A DNA stretch of 64,000 nucleotides, taken from contig NC_088318.1 of assembly GCF_910592395.1 (NCBI RefSeq), positions 4,340,001-4,404,000 on the forward strand. The letters are read 5' to 3'. The position numbers and the translations under genes were made by a program. Under the pieces are notes generated by a model. It saw nothing but the letters and a program-made list of their open reading frames with translations, was not told the origin of the DNA and did not search any database. The stretch comes from Lineus longissimus. Taxonomy: Eukaryota; Nemertea; Pilidiophora; Heteronemertea; Lineidae. Positions 1 to 11,839 of this stretch are shown here, piece by piece; positions within the stretch are counted from its first letter, which is position 1, and every line of letters starts with the position of its first letter.

Positions 1-930
1 CGGGGTGGGCCATAATGCAAGAATGATGTTATCATAAGTTGGTACTTGAAGGTTGAAGTATTTCGTCCTGTCTCATATTGGTACTTAATAGTATACACAA
101 CTGTTTGTTCATGTATTGGTGCCATCATTGTTTTGCTATGAATCTTTGCATTGTTTTCTTAAGAATCTTTGTTATTATTTATGTTTATGTAGTACTGGCA
201 ATAGGAAACTTTCATTTCACACCTGTAGCATTTTCTGTTTTGTTTCTGTGTCGGCCGTAGATTTCTTCTTCTGCGCTTGGAATTTTTGAGATGCACGCCA
301 GACAGTCGGAACGATTTCAGTAGCGAAGTCCGGATGTCCTAGAGCGTTCCACCACAGTGCCCCAGAGCTAGCCCCAGAGCTTTGTGGTGCCAATTCGCCA
401 ATATTTCTCTCCATTCTCCATGAGGGAGAATTCTTATTTCTCTCTTGAACTTTTGCCCCAGAGATTACTGGGCCCATTTCCTGAAACGGTGCTAAACTAT
501 TGCAATGCTTAATGCTTTCTGACATGACCAGTGATACTCCGCCTCTCCATATCAAAAACCTGTATCTCGGGATGCACTTATTGTGGCACTCGCTGTTTCA
601 TGCTCGCAAGAGATCCAGCCATCTAAGCTATGGGGAGAATTTCCTTCATAGGGTGGCGTTTGATGTGCTGACCGCAGTGGCACCGATTCCTGCCGACGAA
701 GCTGAGCTCTTCCGGCTTTTGGCATCTCCATATTGATATTTTGGCCCGGATAAACGTGACCAGAGAGAGGGCGCACACTGTGACGATACCGTGTATGATG
801 CAGAAGGAGAAACCTACGGACCTACTTCGTCTTTGGTAAAAGTATTTAAAAACTTTACCAGTGAGGAAATAGGTTTGTTAAAACTAGTGGCAAGAAATCG
901 TCTTTCTTTCGACACAATATGTATTTAAAA
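1..930. other. Intergenic, no gene recognised
   Basis: I see no convincing coding exon here. The segment at about 350-500 has repeated CCCCAGAG motifs and a 'GGGCCCATTTCCTGAAACGG' type block, which looks like an old dispersed repeat. Open frames on either strand lack signal peptides, domains or paired splice sites. Confidence 0.4.
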
Positions 931-959
931 ATGTCATTATACAGTAAAAATGTTTCACA

Positions 960-2580
960 TCAGCATTTCGTGTTGTCATTTCGCGTCCGTAGTTCTACTT
1001 CTTTGAACTCTGCTTCGGAGAAATACTTGTCTCCTTTGCATACCTGAAATGGTAGGTTGTAAGAAGTGAAGTGAGAAATACAATACACCCATTTTACCAA
1101 AACATGACCGGAGTTCTTCCAGAAATATAGCGCCATGTGTTTCGCTGATTTCAAATCCGCGTTGAAATTATATAGTACATTGACTTGTGACTGGGCAACA
1201 TTACAAAAAGGACTAAGTGACTAGAATTTCATTGCAATTGTTGCTGTACCTTTTTGAATATGGGACAGCAATTTGGGTACTCTCCGTTCATCTTCTGTAC
1301 GCCAGTGACCACACAGCCATCATTCACCAGTTGACGTTCTTTGCATATATCGGGCTGATATTGTGGACACCTGAAAAAGAGAATGTGTTCGCTATAGAAA
1401 TAGAGTATCGAGCCGGGGACAGATTTTCCTACATCTCCGAATGTCTTCTATAGACTTGCTGCTCGAAGAAATAGGGCCCACATGCTCTGTCATTTACACT
1501 ACGAACGCAGTGGACCGGCCTCGTTCCTCGCCCATAAGGAGATCAAATGCGGATGACGCAATGGGCTGCCCAGGGAGTTATGATACATCTATTTCACATT
1601 CTCGACCCCGCGAGTTCGACATACCTTATGCTCCTTTACAACTTTGAGGTTGCTCTTGACCGTGTTTATGACTCCTGGCGCAGGAGAAGGGACCTATTGA
1701 TAAAGGAACCCGGCCGATAATTGGCAAGTGACTAGCAGCATTTATTCTGGTTGGAGGTTTCTTCTGTAAGTGTGGTAAGTTCTTCGTTGCAACCGTGAGA
1801 AACTTCTAAGTTCTGCGACTATAATATAACTGGTACATGTTTTGAATGCTTTGCCCTAGTACTACTAAAACGATCTGAGCCGATTTCGATTTGGAAATCT
1901 GTTCTGTTCTGCCCCGAAAACTGGATTCATACTCACAACATAAGAATTCCGAATTGAGATTTTACTGAACAGTAAAGCTTGGTGCAGGCGGGTCTATCCG
2001 AATAGGGGCATTTAACCAAAATTGCTGTGGATACAAGAAGAAAGAAATTTCGTTGAATACAGTCATCCAGTCCGGTGTAACGGCATGGATGTTCCCAGGG
2101 ATGCCTGTCTCGGTGTTTTTCCATTTTTATCCGGTAGAAAGGCAGGTTTCGCTCACAGGGATTTGAGACAGATACATGTGGTTAGTGCTTCTGGCAAAAG
2201 ATCAATCGATTTCACGCACTTTTTGTCTCTAATCCCTGTGGTTTCGCTCGCCTTGTATACGAAAAGCTACGAAGTACATGTATTTAAATAGATTTTATCA
2301 ACGCTTTGTTTTGAAAATTTACCAACTGCGTATATGGGTTTGTTTATGATTGTCGCGTAAATTGCTTGGCACATTGGACTTGACGACACAAGACCATTGT
2401 ACTTCGTCGTTTGTACGGAATGCGAAACCAGCCACAAATGCGAGATCAAACATATATCAAATTTGCACGACAATCAAATTGCTACGTACCATTATTTTCC
2501 GACACCTTCCATTCGTTTGCCTCACAGGCGAGTAGCGACATCAAAGCTACAAGGATAAAGAAACACAGATTCGCGGCCAT
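960..2580 (-). CDS. Candidate small secreted cysteine-rich peptide gene
   Basis: I do not recognise the family. Exon 1 (2490-2580) starts with ATG and encodes a clear signal peptide (MAANLCFFILVALMSLLAC) before a GTACGT donor, ending in phase 1. Exon 2 (1966-2024) follows a good pyrimidine-rich CAG acceptor, stays in frame, holds three cysteines (motifs KCPYSD, RPACTK, LYCS) and can end at a phase-0 GTAAAA donor; a stronger GTGAGT lies about 30 bp on but gives phase 2. Two possible last exons begin in phase 0 after consensus acceptors and end in stops: 1732-1812 (ends NQNKCC) and 960-1043 (ends NDNTKC). With the first, the secreted part would be about 57 residues with six cysteines. A TATATA motif lies about 90 bp upstream of the ATG. 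The signal peptide is seen directly; the joining of exons is inference. Confidence 0.4.
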
Positions 2581-2668
2581 CTTGGAATTTTCTGCCTGGA
2601 AGTGGGAACCTCACGGAGCCGTTGCATCAATAGAGTGGTAACTTTGCAGTAATGGGACCTTATTTGAC

Positions 2669-2681
2669 GAATATATACATG
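2669..2681 (-). promoter_or_regulatory. Possible TATA box for the secreted-peptide gene
   Basis: On the minus strand the sequence reads TGTATATATTCG, roughly 90 bases before the ATG at 2580. Position and composition fit a core promoter, but AT-rich DNA makes chance matches common. Confidence 0.35.
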
Positions 2682-2699
2682 ATTGATTGATAGATGATT

Positions 2700-3900
2700 A
2701 GAATCGGGCACTTATCTTCCAGAATCAGCTGCGGTGCGTACATGTATTATTGTCTTAGTCAATTTCCCGCACCCAATCATGATTTTGTTCATGCTTAGTT
2801 TTATTGATACGACCACCACGATACGTAGTATGTAATTTACCGTATCATTCATTATACGGGTGTTTCCGACTGAAGGTCCCTCGTTGTCATGGTTGTCTGT
2901 TCACGTTACGTCGAAGAGCGTGACAGAACGGTCACAAAAAGAACCAGCAGTTGGGACTCGACACTCTTGAAAACAAGGTCTTTGAGAATTTTAGCCAACA
3001 CAGACGAGCACGTGTACATGTAGATTAGCACGACAATATAGGCCAGCGGAGAGTATTTAGATGCCCGCCTTCAATTCTGGATTTTGACATTAAAATCAGG
3101 ATTTTGTGGAGTGTAGAGATTCCCGGAAGATGTGCGGTTGTTGTCGTCCGGTTGAATCTGTTTTACAAACGTATTATCTCGAGCGATAGGCCTCTCGATC
3201 TGCAAATAGCTACAGAACGCTTGATTGATCCTGGCAGGAACCAGCCGCTGTCACACGGCTCGCGGTTTATAAAAATGTAGGCCGACACTCCAGACCTGGT
3301 GCATCGGCCTCGTCTTCCCAGGACGAGTTTCGGATGATGATTGGACTGCCTCGGGAGTGTATTGGAAATGACACGATGCTTAGGGTAGGGTCAATCTGCC
3401 ATTATTTGCCATAGCTTACAACTTGGCAACACCCCGATTGTAAAGTGTCGTGCGAAACTGATAGGCTGCGGCGTATCTTTGATAAACCTTATAGGGGTGA
3501 ATACGGGTTCAATGTCGAAGTTACATAAGTATATAAATACGCATATATACTTGGCCCTATATACAGGATGTCCCAACGTTGGTCTATTAGGTTGTAATTT
3601 CTATTTAAATAATCTACAATGGCTGCTTAACAATCATCGTCGGATTGCTCGGTGTTCTTGGGCCGTTTACCCGTTACAAATAGTTGCACGAGTGTGTAAG
3701 AACAGAGCAAATTTGGGCTACCCTTTTGAAAACATCGAGTCTTAGGGATTTCTGAATTTCCCTCTTATTCTTTAATCAACTCGGCCAACTTTTTTATATC
3801 TTAACGAGTCACGAGCTCCTACTCTTAACTACTTCTCATCCATACTCTTAAGTATAAAAACAACTATAAATTAGTAAAAACAACTATAAATTTGATAGTT
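2700..3900. other. Intergenic, nothing recognised
   Basis: No coding exon, RNA gene or clear repeat was identified in this AT-rich stretch. Short open frames lack splice context and domain motifs. Confidence 0.4.
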
Positions 3901-3901
3901 C

Positions 3902-4043
3902 CTATTGCACCAACTGTGATATTAGTTAAAACTATAACAATTACTTAGTTGTTCTAGTTGAAAAAAAGTAAAACTACCATTAAAATGGTTAAGAATAACT
4001 ATTTTGATAGTTAAAACAACTAATTTCACAGTCGGTGCAATAT
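3902..4043. mobile_element. MITE-like hairpin with TA-flanked inverted repeats
   Basis: The left end TTGCACCAACTGTG and the right end CACAGTCGGTGCAA form inverted repeats of about 25 bases with two mismatches. The interior ATAGTTAAAAC motifs are also inverted. Both ends are flanked by TA, as expected for Tc1/mariner-type non-autonomous elements. No transposase frame is present. Confidence 0.65.
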
Positions 4044-5470
4044 ACTACCAGCGCAGTAAACAATTTCTATGTACTTAATTTCAAGAGTGCACTTCCTAAT
4101 TATTGCGAGTTCGGTGGAAACCTCAGAAGGAAACACTTAAGTCAAGTGTGTATATATACATTCAGTTCCCCTGATGACAATCTTAGTTCCTATTACTGTT
4201 GATATTTTTTCTGCGAAATTTTCTTTTTTTGCGAAATCCCCCTATTGATGCTGGCAACATGTTGAATCATTTTAAAGGAACAATTTGGGCGTGGGCGGAT
4301 TTAGGTGACCAGGGGATAAGGTGCCGATCCGTCTCATGTGCCACTTCGTGTAACAACAGAGTAAAGCTAATCTTTAATAACACTCCAATTTCACTAGAGG
4401 TGGTTTTGTGACATGGCTTGCAAGTCTGCGTACGTACCTTCTTTATTTCTCATTTCTCAATCCATTCTCAAGCGACTGACACTGGTGTCATATATTATTA
4501 GACGATACGAAATTGATGTTAAATTTCAAAGGTAAATTGTAATTATCAGAGCGGGCCAGTGAGTAAATTAATTATGACATCAGCGGTGCAATGGATGTAA
4601 AAGGGTCCGTGTCAAGGAGTCCCTCCCCAAGCTCCTTCGCCCCGATACACAGGAAACAACCGTGACCTTCCTTTCGAAAAACCATCGGCGAGATATTAGG
4701 TCAATGATTAACCGACTCAGAAACGGAACAGTTATCAGAAGACTTAACTTTCTCGTCAATTAGTGGTCATGTTCTTCCGGTATATCAACTTCTATGACTA
4801 TCCGGGAAGCAAGGAGCTTCCTATAAAACCTGACTGAAAAACCACAAAAGACATTTTAGTCGCGAGAACGCCCTGGGTAATTATAGCCGACGAACGCCTC
4901 GATCAATTCGTACTTGGAGAATAGGAGTTGCACGCTACATTGAAAGGTACTGTAAGCCTTAAGTGAGCTTTTTTGCCTATCACATTCTTTACAGATTGAG
5001 ATTAAACCGGGTCCGAAGCAGATGACCGGAGCACTGAGATGCTACTTCTAGCCATCTTTTAAAGGGACAACTTGGTCGTGAGCTTTAGGTGGTCAGAACT
5101 AAATTATATCTGTTCGCCACCATGCACCGCCACATGTGACATCACGCTGACGACGGGTCGCTGTTGAGGCAGTTTTAAACATTTGGAGTTTCATGCAAGC
5201 ACTTATACGGCCACATTCCATTCTAGTACATTGTTTATTGCAATGATTTTCAATGATACTGTGTGGAGCAGTCATGGTCCTGGTGGAAGAAGTTTTCGTA
5301 TGAAAAACCAACATATTTCACGTCCAACTTGTCACTTTGAGGAAAGAGGTAAATGGGAAACGCCCAATCTGACAACTGCGCCTCATCTTTTGAACTATTC
5401 CCACATTTCGTTTTATGACCTAAAATCAACAGCTTCCTAATAACGGCCTTTTCTTAATTCTATTTTACAG
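4044..5470. other. Intergenic, nothing recognised apart from the 5' flank of the tetraspan gene
   Basis: No coding exon could be supported. The last bases end in TTCTATTTTACAG, an acceptor just before the ATG at 5476, so an untranslated first exon of the next gene may lie somewhere in this stretch. Confidence 0.4.
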
Positions 5471-5475
5471 TCAGT

Positions 5476-6586
5476 ATGGAACAGCCACCTGAACACATCG
5501 CGGCTAACCAGAGCCAAAAGCCAGACCACATTGCGGAAGCGCCTCCAGCAGCTGGTTATCCAACTCCACAATCACCGCCACAAAACCAACCAGTATTCGT
5601 TCAACCACAACAAGGGTATGCTATTATTTTATTTTCCATTCATTTCGGCCTTTCTGCGAGAGTGGTCAAAATCGAAAGGAAGTCCCCAAATATATATATT
5701 TATACCTTGTGGTTGGTTCATTTCTGATGACTGCACCGGTACAGCAGAAATGGTTGCGTCTGATTGGACAATATGGCAGGAATTCTCCCCCAAACTCTCT
5801 TATCAATAACAATATTTGAACAGCACATTTTGTGGGTGACTTGCAGTTGGCCAAATAGTTTAAACGGTGTTTTACGTCTTGATAGTAATTCAAAGGACGA
5901 CCTTAAAATATGCAAACTACGAGAAACGAGACAGAACACAGATGACACGATCTGAGAGTAATTCACCAGTATTTCCTCTAATTCGCTGATTCTTTTAAAG
6001 GTATGGCCAGCCGCAATCAGGGATGGTCGCCCAACCAGGCGTAGCGTTTAAGGCAGCACCCGCGAGTACACCAACAGTCATCCCCTCTATCGGCCTTCCC
6101 AGCATCGCTCTAAGATCGTTCATCACCGGCGTCGGATTGCTCCTTGTTGGATTTGCCTACTTCGTGCTTGGCTGCATCTGTCGGATGAGCCCCGACCTAG
6201 CGGCGGAAGGAATCATCATAGGACTTCTGAACATGGCCTCGGGTGTTGCCGGAATAATGATGAAGTTTAAGCTGCTGAAGCTCGAAACCGTTGACAGCTT
6301 GATCAACTATACGTGGGTTTTCATCTGTTTTGGTGCGATTAGTCTTGCCACAGCGTTCGGTGCATTTAGGTTCGTTTTAGGCAGGGCGATTATTGCTGGG
6401 AGTTACTACAACAGTCTTGCCAGGGATTATGGTTATGATGCCGCTAATTTTGCCCTTGGAACAGCTGCTTCGGCCACCATTTTTGTTTTCATCATCCTGG
6501 TGTTCTCGATCTTGATGTTGACCTGCTCTGGAAGCATTCGAAACCGCCTCAAAGAGGCCCTTTCTTCTGGAGCTATCATTCATTAG
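5476..6586 (+). CDS. Four-pass membrane protein, MS4A/CD20-like layout
   Basis: Two coding exons, 5476-5615 and 6001-6586, join in frame across a GGTATG donor and a TTTTAAAG acceptor to give 241 residues. An acceptor six bases before the ATG shows that a 5' untranslated exon lies upstream. The first 75 or so residues are rich in Pro and Gln (PPAAGYPTPQSPPQNQP) and lack a signal peptide. Four hydrophobic segments follow at about residues 85-107, 116-138, 148-173 and 196-222, with a short charged C-tail. This layout (cytosolic Pro-rich N-terminus, four membrane spans, short tail) is that of MS4A/CD20-like and MARVEL-like tetraspans. The family call rests on topology, not on a diagnostic motif, so function is unknown; a role as a plasma-membrane adaptor or channel modulator is inference. 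Confidence 0.8.
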
Positions 6587-6923
6587 ACCTGCGATTAGGC
6601 AGCGAATAGGCAGGTCTGGCATCGCTACGAAGGGCAATGACGAACGACGAAGTGCGAAAAATGTAAATGCATTGTAAATGCATTGACGACTTAAAAACAG
6701 ATTTCTCGTACAACTAACTATAGAAGACATGTTCGTCGCATCATGCGATCATGATCAGAGGAAACAGCGACAAAAATCGCTCGTTGCGTCGGGGCGATTA
6801 ACAGGAACGTCGGGGGTTATTAAAAATCGATCATTCCCATACCAGATGCGCCCACCATACAGACGCCTGCTCCACCATATTGTTGACGAGAACTAAGCTG
6901 GATCATTTGATTGGAGTTAGGTA

Positions 6924-6929
6924 AATAAA
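6924..6929 (+). terminator. Poly(A) signal after the tetraspan gene
   Basis: AATAAA lies about 340 bases past the stop codon at 6586 and is the first canonical hexamer downstream on the same strand, a usual 3' UTR length. Confidence 0.5.
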
Positions 6930-7380
6930 CCTAATGAAAATCAATACTTTCTGTACACTAATTGTTGTTTTTGCTACATTTTCTGAAATAATGAAGTCTG
7001 TGTATCTCTCAAAAATAAACATTTACTCTAATTTTTATAATTTTGTTTTTCACTTCGTATGTTCCTTCTTCATTGCGTCAGTGAGAAATTTAGGAAAAGA
7101 ACTGAGGATTCGTTTGGTGTCTGTATATAGTATCAGACTATACACCCCTTTGATGGTCTTTGGCAAGGAAACCAGGCTATTATAGTGGGTTAAGGGAACC
7201 CTTGCGACCTGCGGTCTCGGGCTTGCGGTCTTGGGCGTTTCCAGGCAAAAGACCACCACTCGAGTGCAGTCAGATTCCTCAAAAATCCCACTCGTCTGCT
7301 TTTGTGTACTGGTGTTATGTTTTTTGACTTTATGACGACGTGAAAAACCGGTTTTGTGTTCACTGTCCGTCGAGCCGGCC

Positions 7381-7420
7381 GTGACGTCACGTAAAGCGTC
7401 AACTGCGGCGATGACGTCAC
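7381..7420. promoter_or_regulatory. Paired CRE-type TGACGTCA sites
   Basis: Two full palindromic TGACGTCA octamers lie about 30 bases apart in a CG-rich patch. Such pairs bind CREB/ATF factors in animals. No exon with a start codon is recognised next to them, so the target is unknown; the deubiquitinase-like gene whose first exon I could not find begins downstream. Confidence 0.4.
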
Positions 7421-7499
7421 AGCAAGCCTGCCGCTTGGTTACGCCAGTCACTGACGAAACTGGCAACGATGCGGAAAGTGTTGACATTGGTGGCGTGTT

Positions 7500-9250
7500 C
7501 GGAGATTTTTCTTATCGAGTTTCATTAAAAACTGAGTAAAAGGTCGGTAATTGATTCAAAATACAGTCTAGGATTCAGTTCAAGCGCGAATGATTCGAAC
7601 GAACGATTGTGTCACTGCGATGTGAGATAAAATATCTCTCGTCCGCTGGTAGAGCTGGTAATCGCTGCTGGGTGTCACGTGATCGCAAATGACTGAAAAA
7701 TCGTGCCCGTGATGTCCTTCACTTTCCTCTCACTTGTTTTTGGTCTTGAAATAACATATCCAAAAGATTAGGATTAAACTGAAGGTTGTTCGGACATTTT
7801 GCCCTAGAGTATCTTAATCCATTATTGCCTAAACTAGGGTAGCGTTATTTTTATGTGAAATAAAGGAGGAATATTTAAAGCGAATGTTTTTTTTGGCAAA
7901 AGAGAAAACAGAGCACACCTAAATTAGACCAATCTCGCTAAATCACTAGCAAAACAGGGCTACGCAACTACCCCTTATTAGACATACTGAAAAACGGAGT
8001 CATCAAAAAAGAACCTGGCATAGTCTGGGTCGGAGCTCTTTAACCATGGTATTTCATTCATCGAAATCCTCTTTTAAATTGCCAACGGCGTACAAACTTC
8101 ACGGATCGAGACGCGTGTCGCCCCTTTCAGTGTTAATTTATACGCTAAGATTCTATTTACCAAGAATTTTAAAGTTAGAGACATGATGCCGTCTTTCGTC
8201 CACAATTTATAAAAGACAAGGCGACAAGGATATTATTTTGGTTGTTATTCGCTCAGATAGCCTTGGGTCCAAATTGCTGCCTTCAAATCTACAACTTATA
8301 TTTACCATTGGAATTAGTCATGTTGTCATCCTTCGGGCTATCTTATCGTGGACAGTGGTCCCCAGTGGTCGTGGACCCATGTATGTGAATGGACCACAAT
8401 CAACGGGCGCTCCAAAGCGTTCTTCCATTTGTGATGATAATTAAAGCCTTTGACCTTTACGATCAGGGGAGTGGACCGAATCGATGTTCACCATAGTATG
8501 GCTGTGTTGTAATTTTGTGCATAAAAAAAACCCACTTGAGATGTAACCAGTTTGATGAAACTAAGTATAAAGACGACCTTCGTCTTCTTCATGACAGAAT
8601 ACAGTTGCACCAGGCCCAGCCAAGGCCGAGTTGACCAACACCAACAGGGATGGGGAATAAACTGACCAAGAGGAAACGGACAAAGGTAGGTTCAGGTTTT
8701 GGATAAAAACAAGTTTGTCTATTTATATAACATAGTCCACGAGTAAGAAATGCACCGGCCGCTGAGAACACAAGCTGAAATGGTTGGGAAAGTTTGTCAT
8801 TAGTGAGGTTTTGAAAGCTTACGTTTTCCGTAAACGATTTCGTTTGCGATTACGATTACGATGGCGCATATATGTAATTTAGCGGTGGTTAAACTTGAGT
8901 GATAGATCAAAGGATTTTCAGCCGTACGGGAAGCCCCTCACTGCGTCAAGTCCTCTGTCGGCACCAAATTTCGCGTCAGGATGTCGTCAAATCGTAATCG
9001 TAAACGTAAAATGTAAGCTTGCAAAACCTGCCTGATATTTCGCTTCAAATGATTCTTAAATGCCTTGTCCATTTCTGACAAAGCGATTATTAGATAATTT
9101 GGACTTTGAAGTTTCCGATGATATATAGTGTTTTGTTCAGCTGCTGCGTTTTCTGCTGTAAATGGCCAATTCATGATTGCCGTTTTCTCGTGAAATGGAC
9201 TGTGCAGTTAAATTAGAGCATCAGATCTTACAGTAACTGGTTACTCTATG
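7500..9250. other. Intergenic or 5' intron, nothing recognised
   Basis: No coding exon could be supported. Because the gene with exons at 9291 and 9880 has no in-frame ATG in its first visible exon, its true first exon may lie in this interval. Confidence 0.35.
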
Positions 9251-9290
9251 GACAGATGTTAGAACTTTTAAGAAAGTTCAGTTATGCACG

Positions 9291-11839
9291 GTGTCTAAGA
9301 AAAACGGATTTGTCCATTTTCTCGAATGGACGAAGACGAAAAAAAGGCTGCGGCCGCATCACACATCAACATTTCTATTTAAGAGTCCACATGCGCGAAA
9401 GCAATGCTGTGCCTGGTCTGAGAAAAAGGTTAAGTTTTCTCCTGGTGATATCGGTAAGCTCCGTAATCTCCCCATTTTTGCCACAAGGTGAGTAGAATTT
9501 TTTACAGTTCTCAAAAACCTTTAATGATCATTTTCGGCCAACCCAAATATGCATGCGATAGAGGTTTTTCGGTAAAAAAAACAATAACTTTTTGTGATTG
9601 AGATGCTGCAAAACCACTACGTTGTGCGTATTTGTTTTGGCCGACAAACCATTAAAGTTTTTTTTCAAAATCTCAAAAGCACTTTATATTTAAGAGGGTA
9701 GACGCTTGAAGGAACGTCGACCTGAGCACAAAATGGTTTCCACAGACGTTAAAAGTTTTGGGCGGACAAAAAATAAACGTATATGCATGCCGTTCTTCCC
9801 ATTTTGCCATGCTTTTCATAAAATTTGATTCGATCTGAATAGCTCATTAATTCACATATCTTGTTACATTTTTATTCAGAGTGAAAGCCATACGAAAGGC
9901 CGATAAGCAAGAAAGTATTGATGAGGGTACGCATACCTGTCAGAATGTCAAACTCCCGCGAAGAAATCTTGACGATATCTTCACGGTGACACAAAACAGG
10001 CTAGTACACCAATCGCAGACGAGCTTTCATGAAGACCAATCAAATACGAGAGTCGATGGCAGCCAATCAGAAACAGAAATCGGTCCCGAGGTTGATGTCA
10101 GCAGCACGGGACGAAAGCACCAACGCGGGGGTAAATTGACCAACTCAAACGACCCAACGCATCATGGTTCAAAGATTCCGGCAGACAAATATAAACCTAG
10201 AGAGGTTGAAAGTGCTAAATTGAGATATATGAAGTCTTCGAGGTATGTGACGGGCAATTCTGCAGGCCGACTGGAGAGGTGCAGCAGAACGTTCACAATC
10301 AAGGAGACCAGCTCTGAAAATAGCTCGGATAGTTTAACATCGGTAGAAGATTTGAGGCCCAATTTGAGGCAGCCAATTTGCTGGGAAAGTAGCCAAAGTG
10401 AAAAGGACATGTCAGTTTATAGGCCCCGTATGACTGGTACGAATAGCTCCATGACGAATGTGTTCCAGGACGGGAGCATGACCTTGGAGGAGATATCGTC
10501 CGATGATTTGGATACGTCCAGTGAGAGCGGGGAGGAGTTTGTAAATCAACCGGTTGGTGGAATGGGCAAGGGTTGTGAAAGGGTTGGTAGACCTACAGCA
10601 GCGTTCAAGAAATCCCGTACAGCAATGGAAGGCAGGTCCAAAAAAAATGTCTCGGCAGATGCTGCCAAAAATTGTGGGGAAGATGTAACTTCTTCACTAC
10701 AGGTGACACCTGCAGCAAACCGAGGGCACAGCTTGCGCAGTGATGAACATCTCGAGAAGGCAAAGTTGACAGTGCAGTCTCTGTATCACGATGATTCGCC
10801 GGAATCTCCCGAGTGTGATCCCAAGTCAAAGGTGAGATCTGCTGGGTCACGAAACAAGCGGGAGGAAAAATCCACGGAGGGAGCTCGGTTTGACCGGAGG
10901 GAGCATCTGCCAAGGATAGGACATGGATTCTCTTCCCTGATTGAAAGAATGGCAAAGATCTCTAATGCCAATGGAAGTTCACCCCAAAGTGTGAGAGTGA
11001 TCCAGGTGGCTAATAAAATAGATGACACCACTGAACAAGAAGGCGCGCGTGTGACTGCCGCAGCTGGTCCGGCTTCTCAGTTAGAATTCAAGCCGGATAA
11101 ATCAGGAGGCGATCTGGTGCGTGGTCGTTACAGCATAAACTTCCATCCAAACTGCACGGGGTGGTTTGTAGGCCATCACACATCCGTCTCTGTTTGCCTG
11201 CATTTCATGTGTGCTGCAACCTTTCGGCATGTCAGAGAATGGGATGGCGCGTTTTTGGACGACCTCGTCCAAACCGGCATCGAATACCACGGCAAACTGC
11301 TCAAAACCCGCTTCCATCGTAAACCAGGCGATGGCGCCGACATCCCACTAGAAAAATACGGTGACCTTCTAGAAACGTTCTCAAATCATTGGTTCGAAAT
11401 GAAAAAGGGACGTCGGGTGTTTGACGGTAATGTGCAGTACTTGAATCCCCACCTTGGGCCTCTAGCAGATCAGCTCCCGCAGGCAATCAGGAACGCACTC
11501 TCCAACGACTTCTTCAACTGTCTCCTGACCGTCCTCGACGACTACGGTCACAATCTCCACTGCATGAACATGGCTTGTCATCGTGGGGTGGACTGCAACT
11601 ACTACCTATTCGTACCACATCCAACTACTGATTCAGGCCACCACGACCTCGAAGGAGGCAGGGTGTCACTGAGGAAGTTCCCCTCTGTGGATGCTCTGTG
11701 CCAGTTTATCAAGGAGACGCACACTGCGGGAGCGTATTTCGTTCTCAAAGCGATAAGGTTCAATAAACCAACCGTACGTATAGGCACAGAACCCGACCAG
11801 TGTAGTGCGACAGAGATCGATATTCCGACAGAACGATAA
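9291..11839 (+). CDS. Large protein with C-terminal papain-fold deubiquitinase-like domain (5' end incomplete)
   Basis: The main exon is 9880-11839, entered through a TTTTTATTCAG acceptor. A preceding exon ending at 9487 (GCCACAAG, then GTGAGT) joins in frame, and the joined frame is open for about 718 codons. The upstream exon has no in-frame ATG and a stop lies just before it, so at least one more 5' exon exists; the start given is only the edge of the visible frame. The first 400 or so residues are hydrophilic, rich in Ser, Glu and Lys, and probably disordered. The last 220 are globular, with HTSVSVCLHFMCA, a WDGAFLDDLVQTG helix and NYYLFVPHP. By memory of fold patterns this resembles C76/OTU-like cysteine peptidase domains, but the positions I would align to catalytic Cys and Asp are Thr and Val, suggesting a pseudoenzyme. 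The coding call is strong; the fold is a guess. Confidence 0.7.

Noticed and set aside
9256-9495. ATG-starting 79-codon frame as the first exon of the deubiquitinase-like gene
   Set aside because: Joined at the 9487 donor and the 9880 acceptor it hits a TGA at once. The overlapping frame without an ATG is the one that joins in phase.
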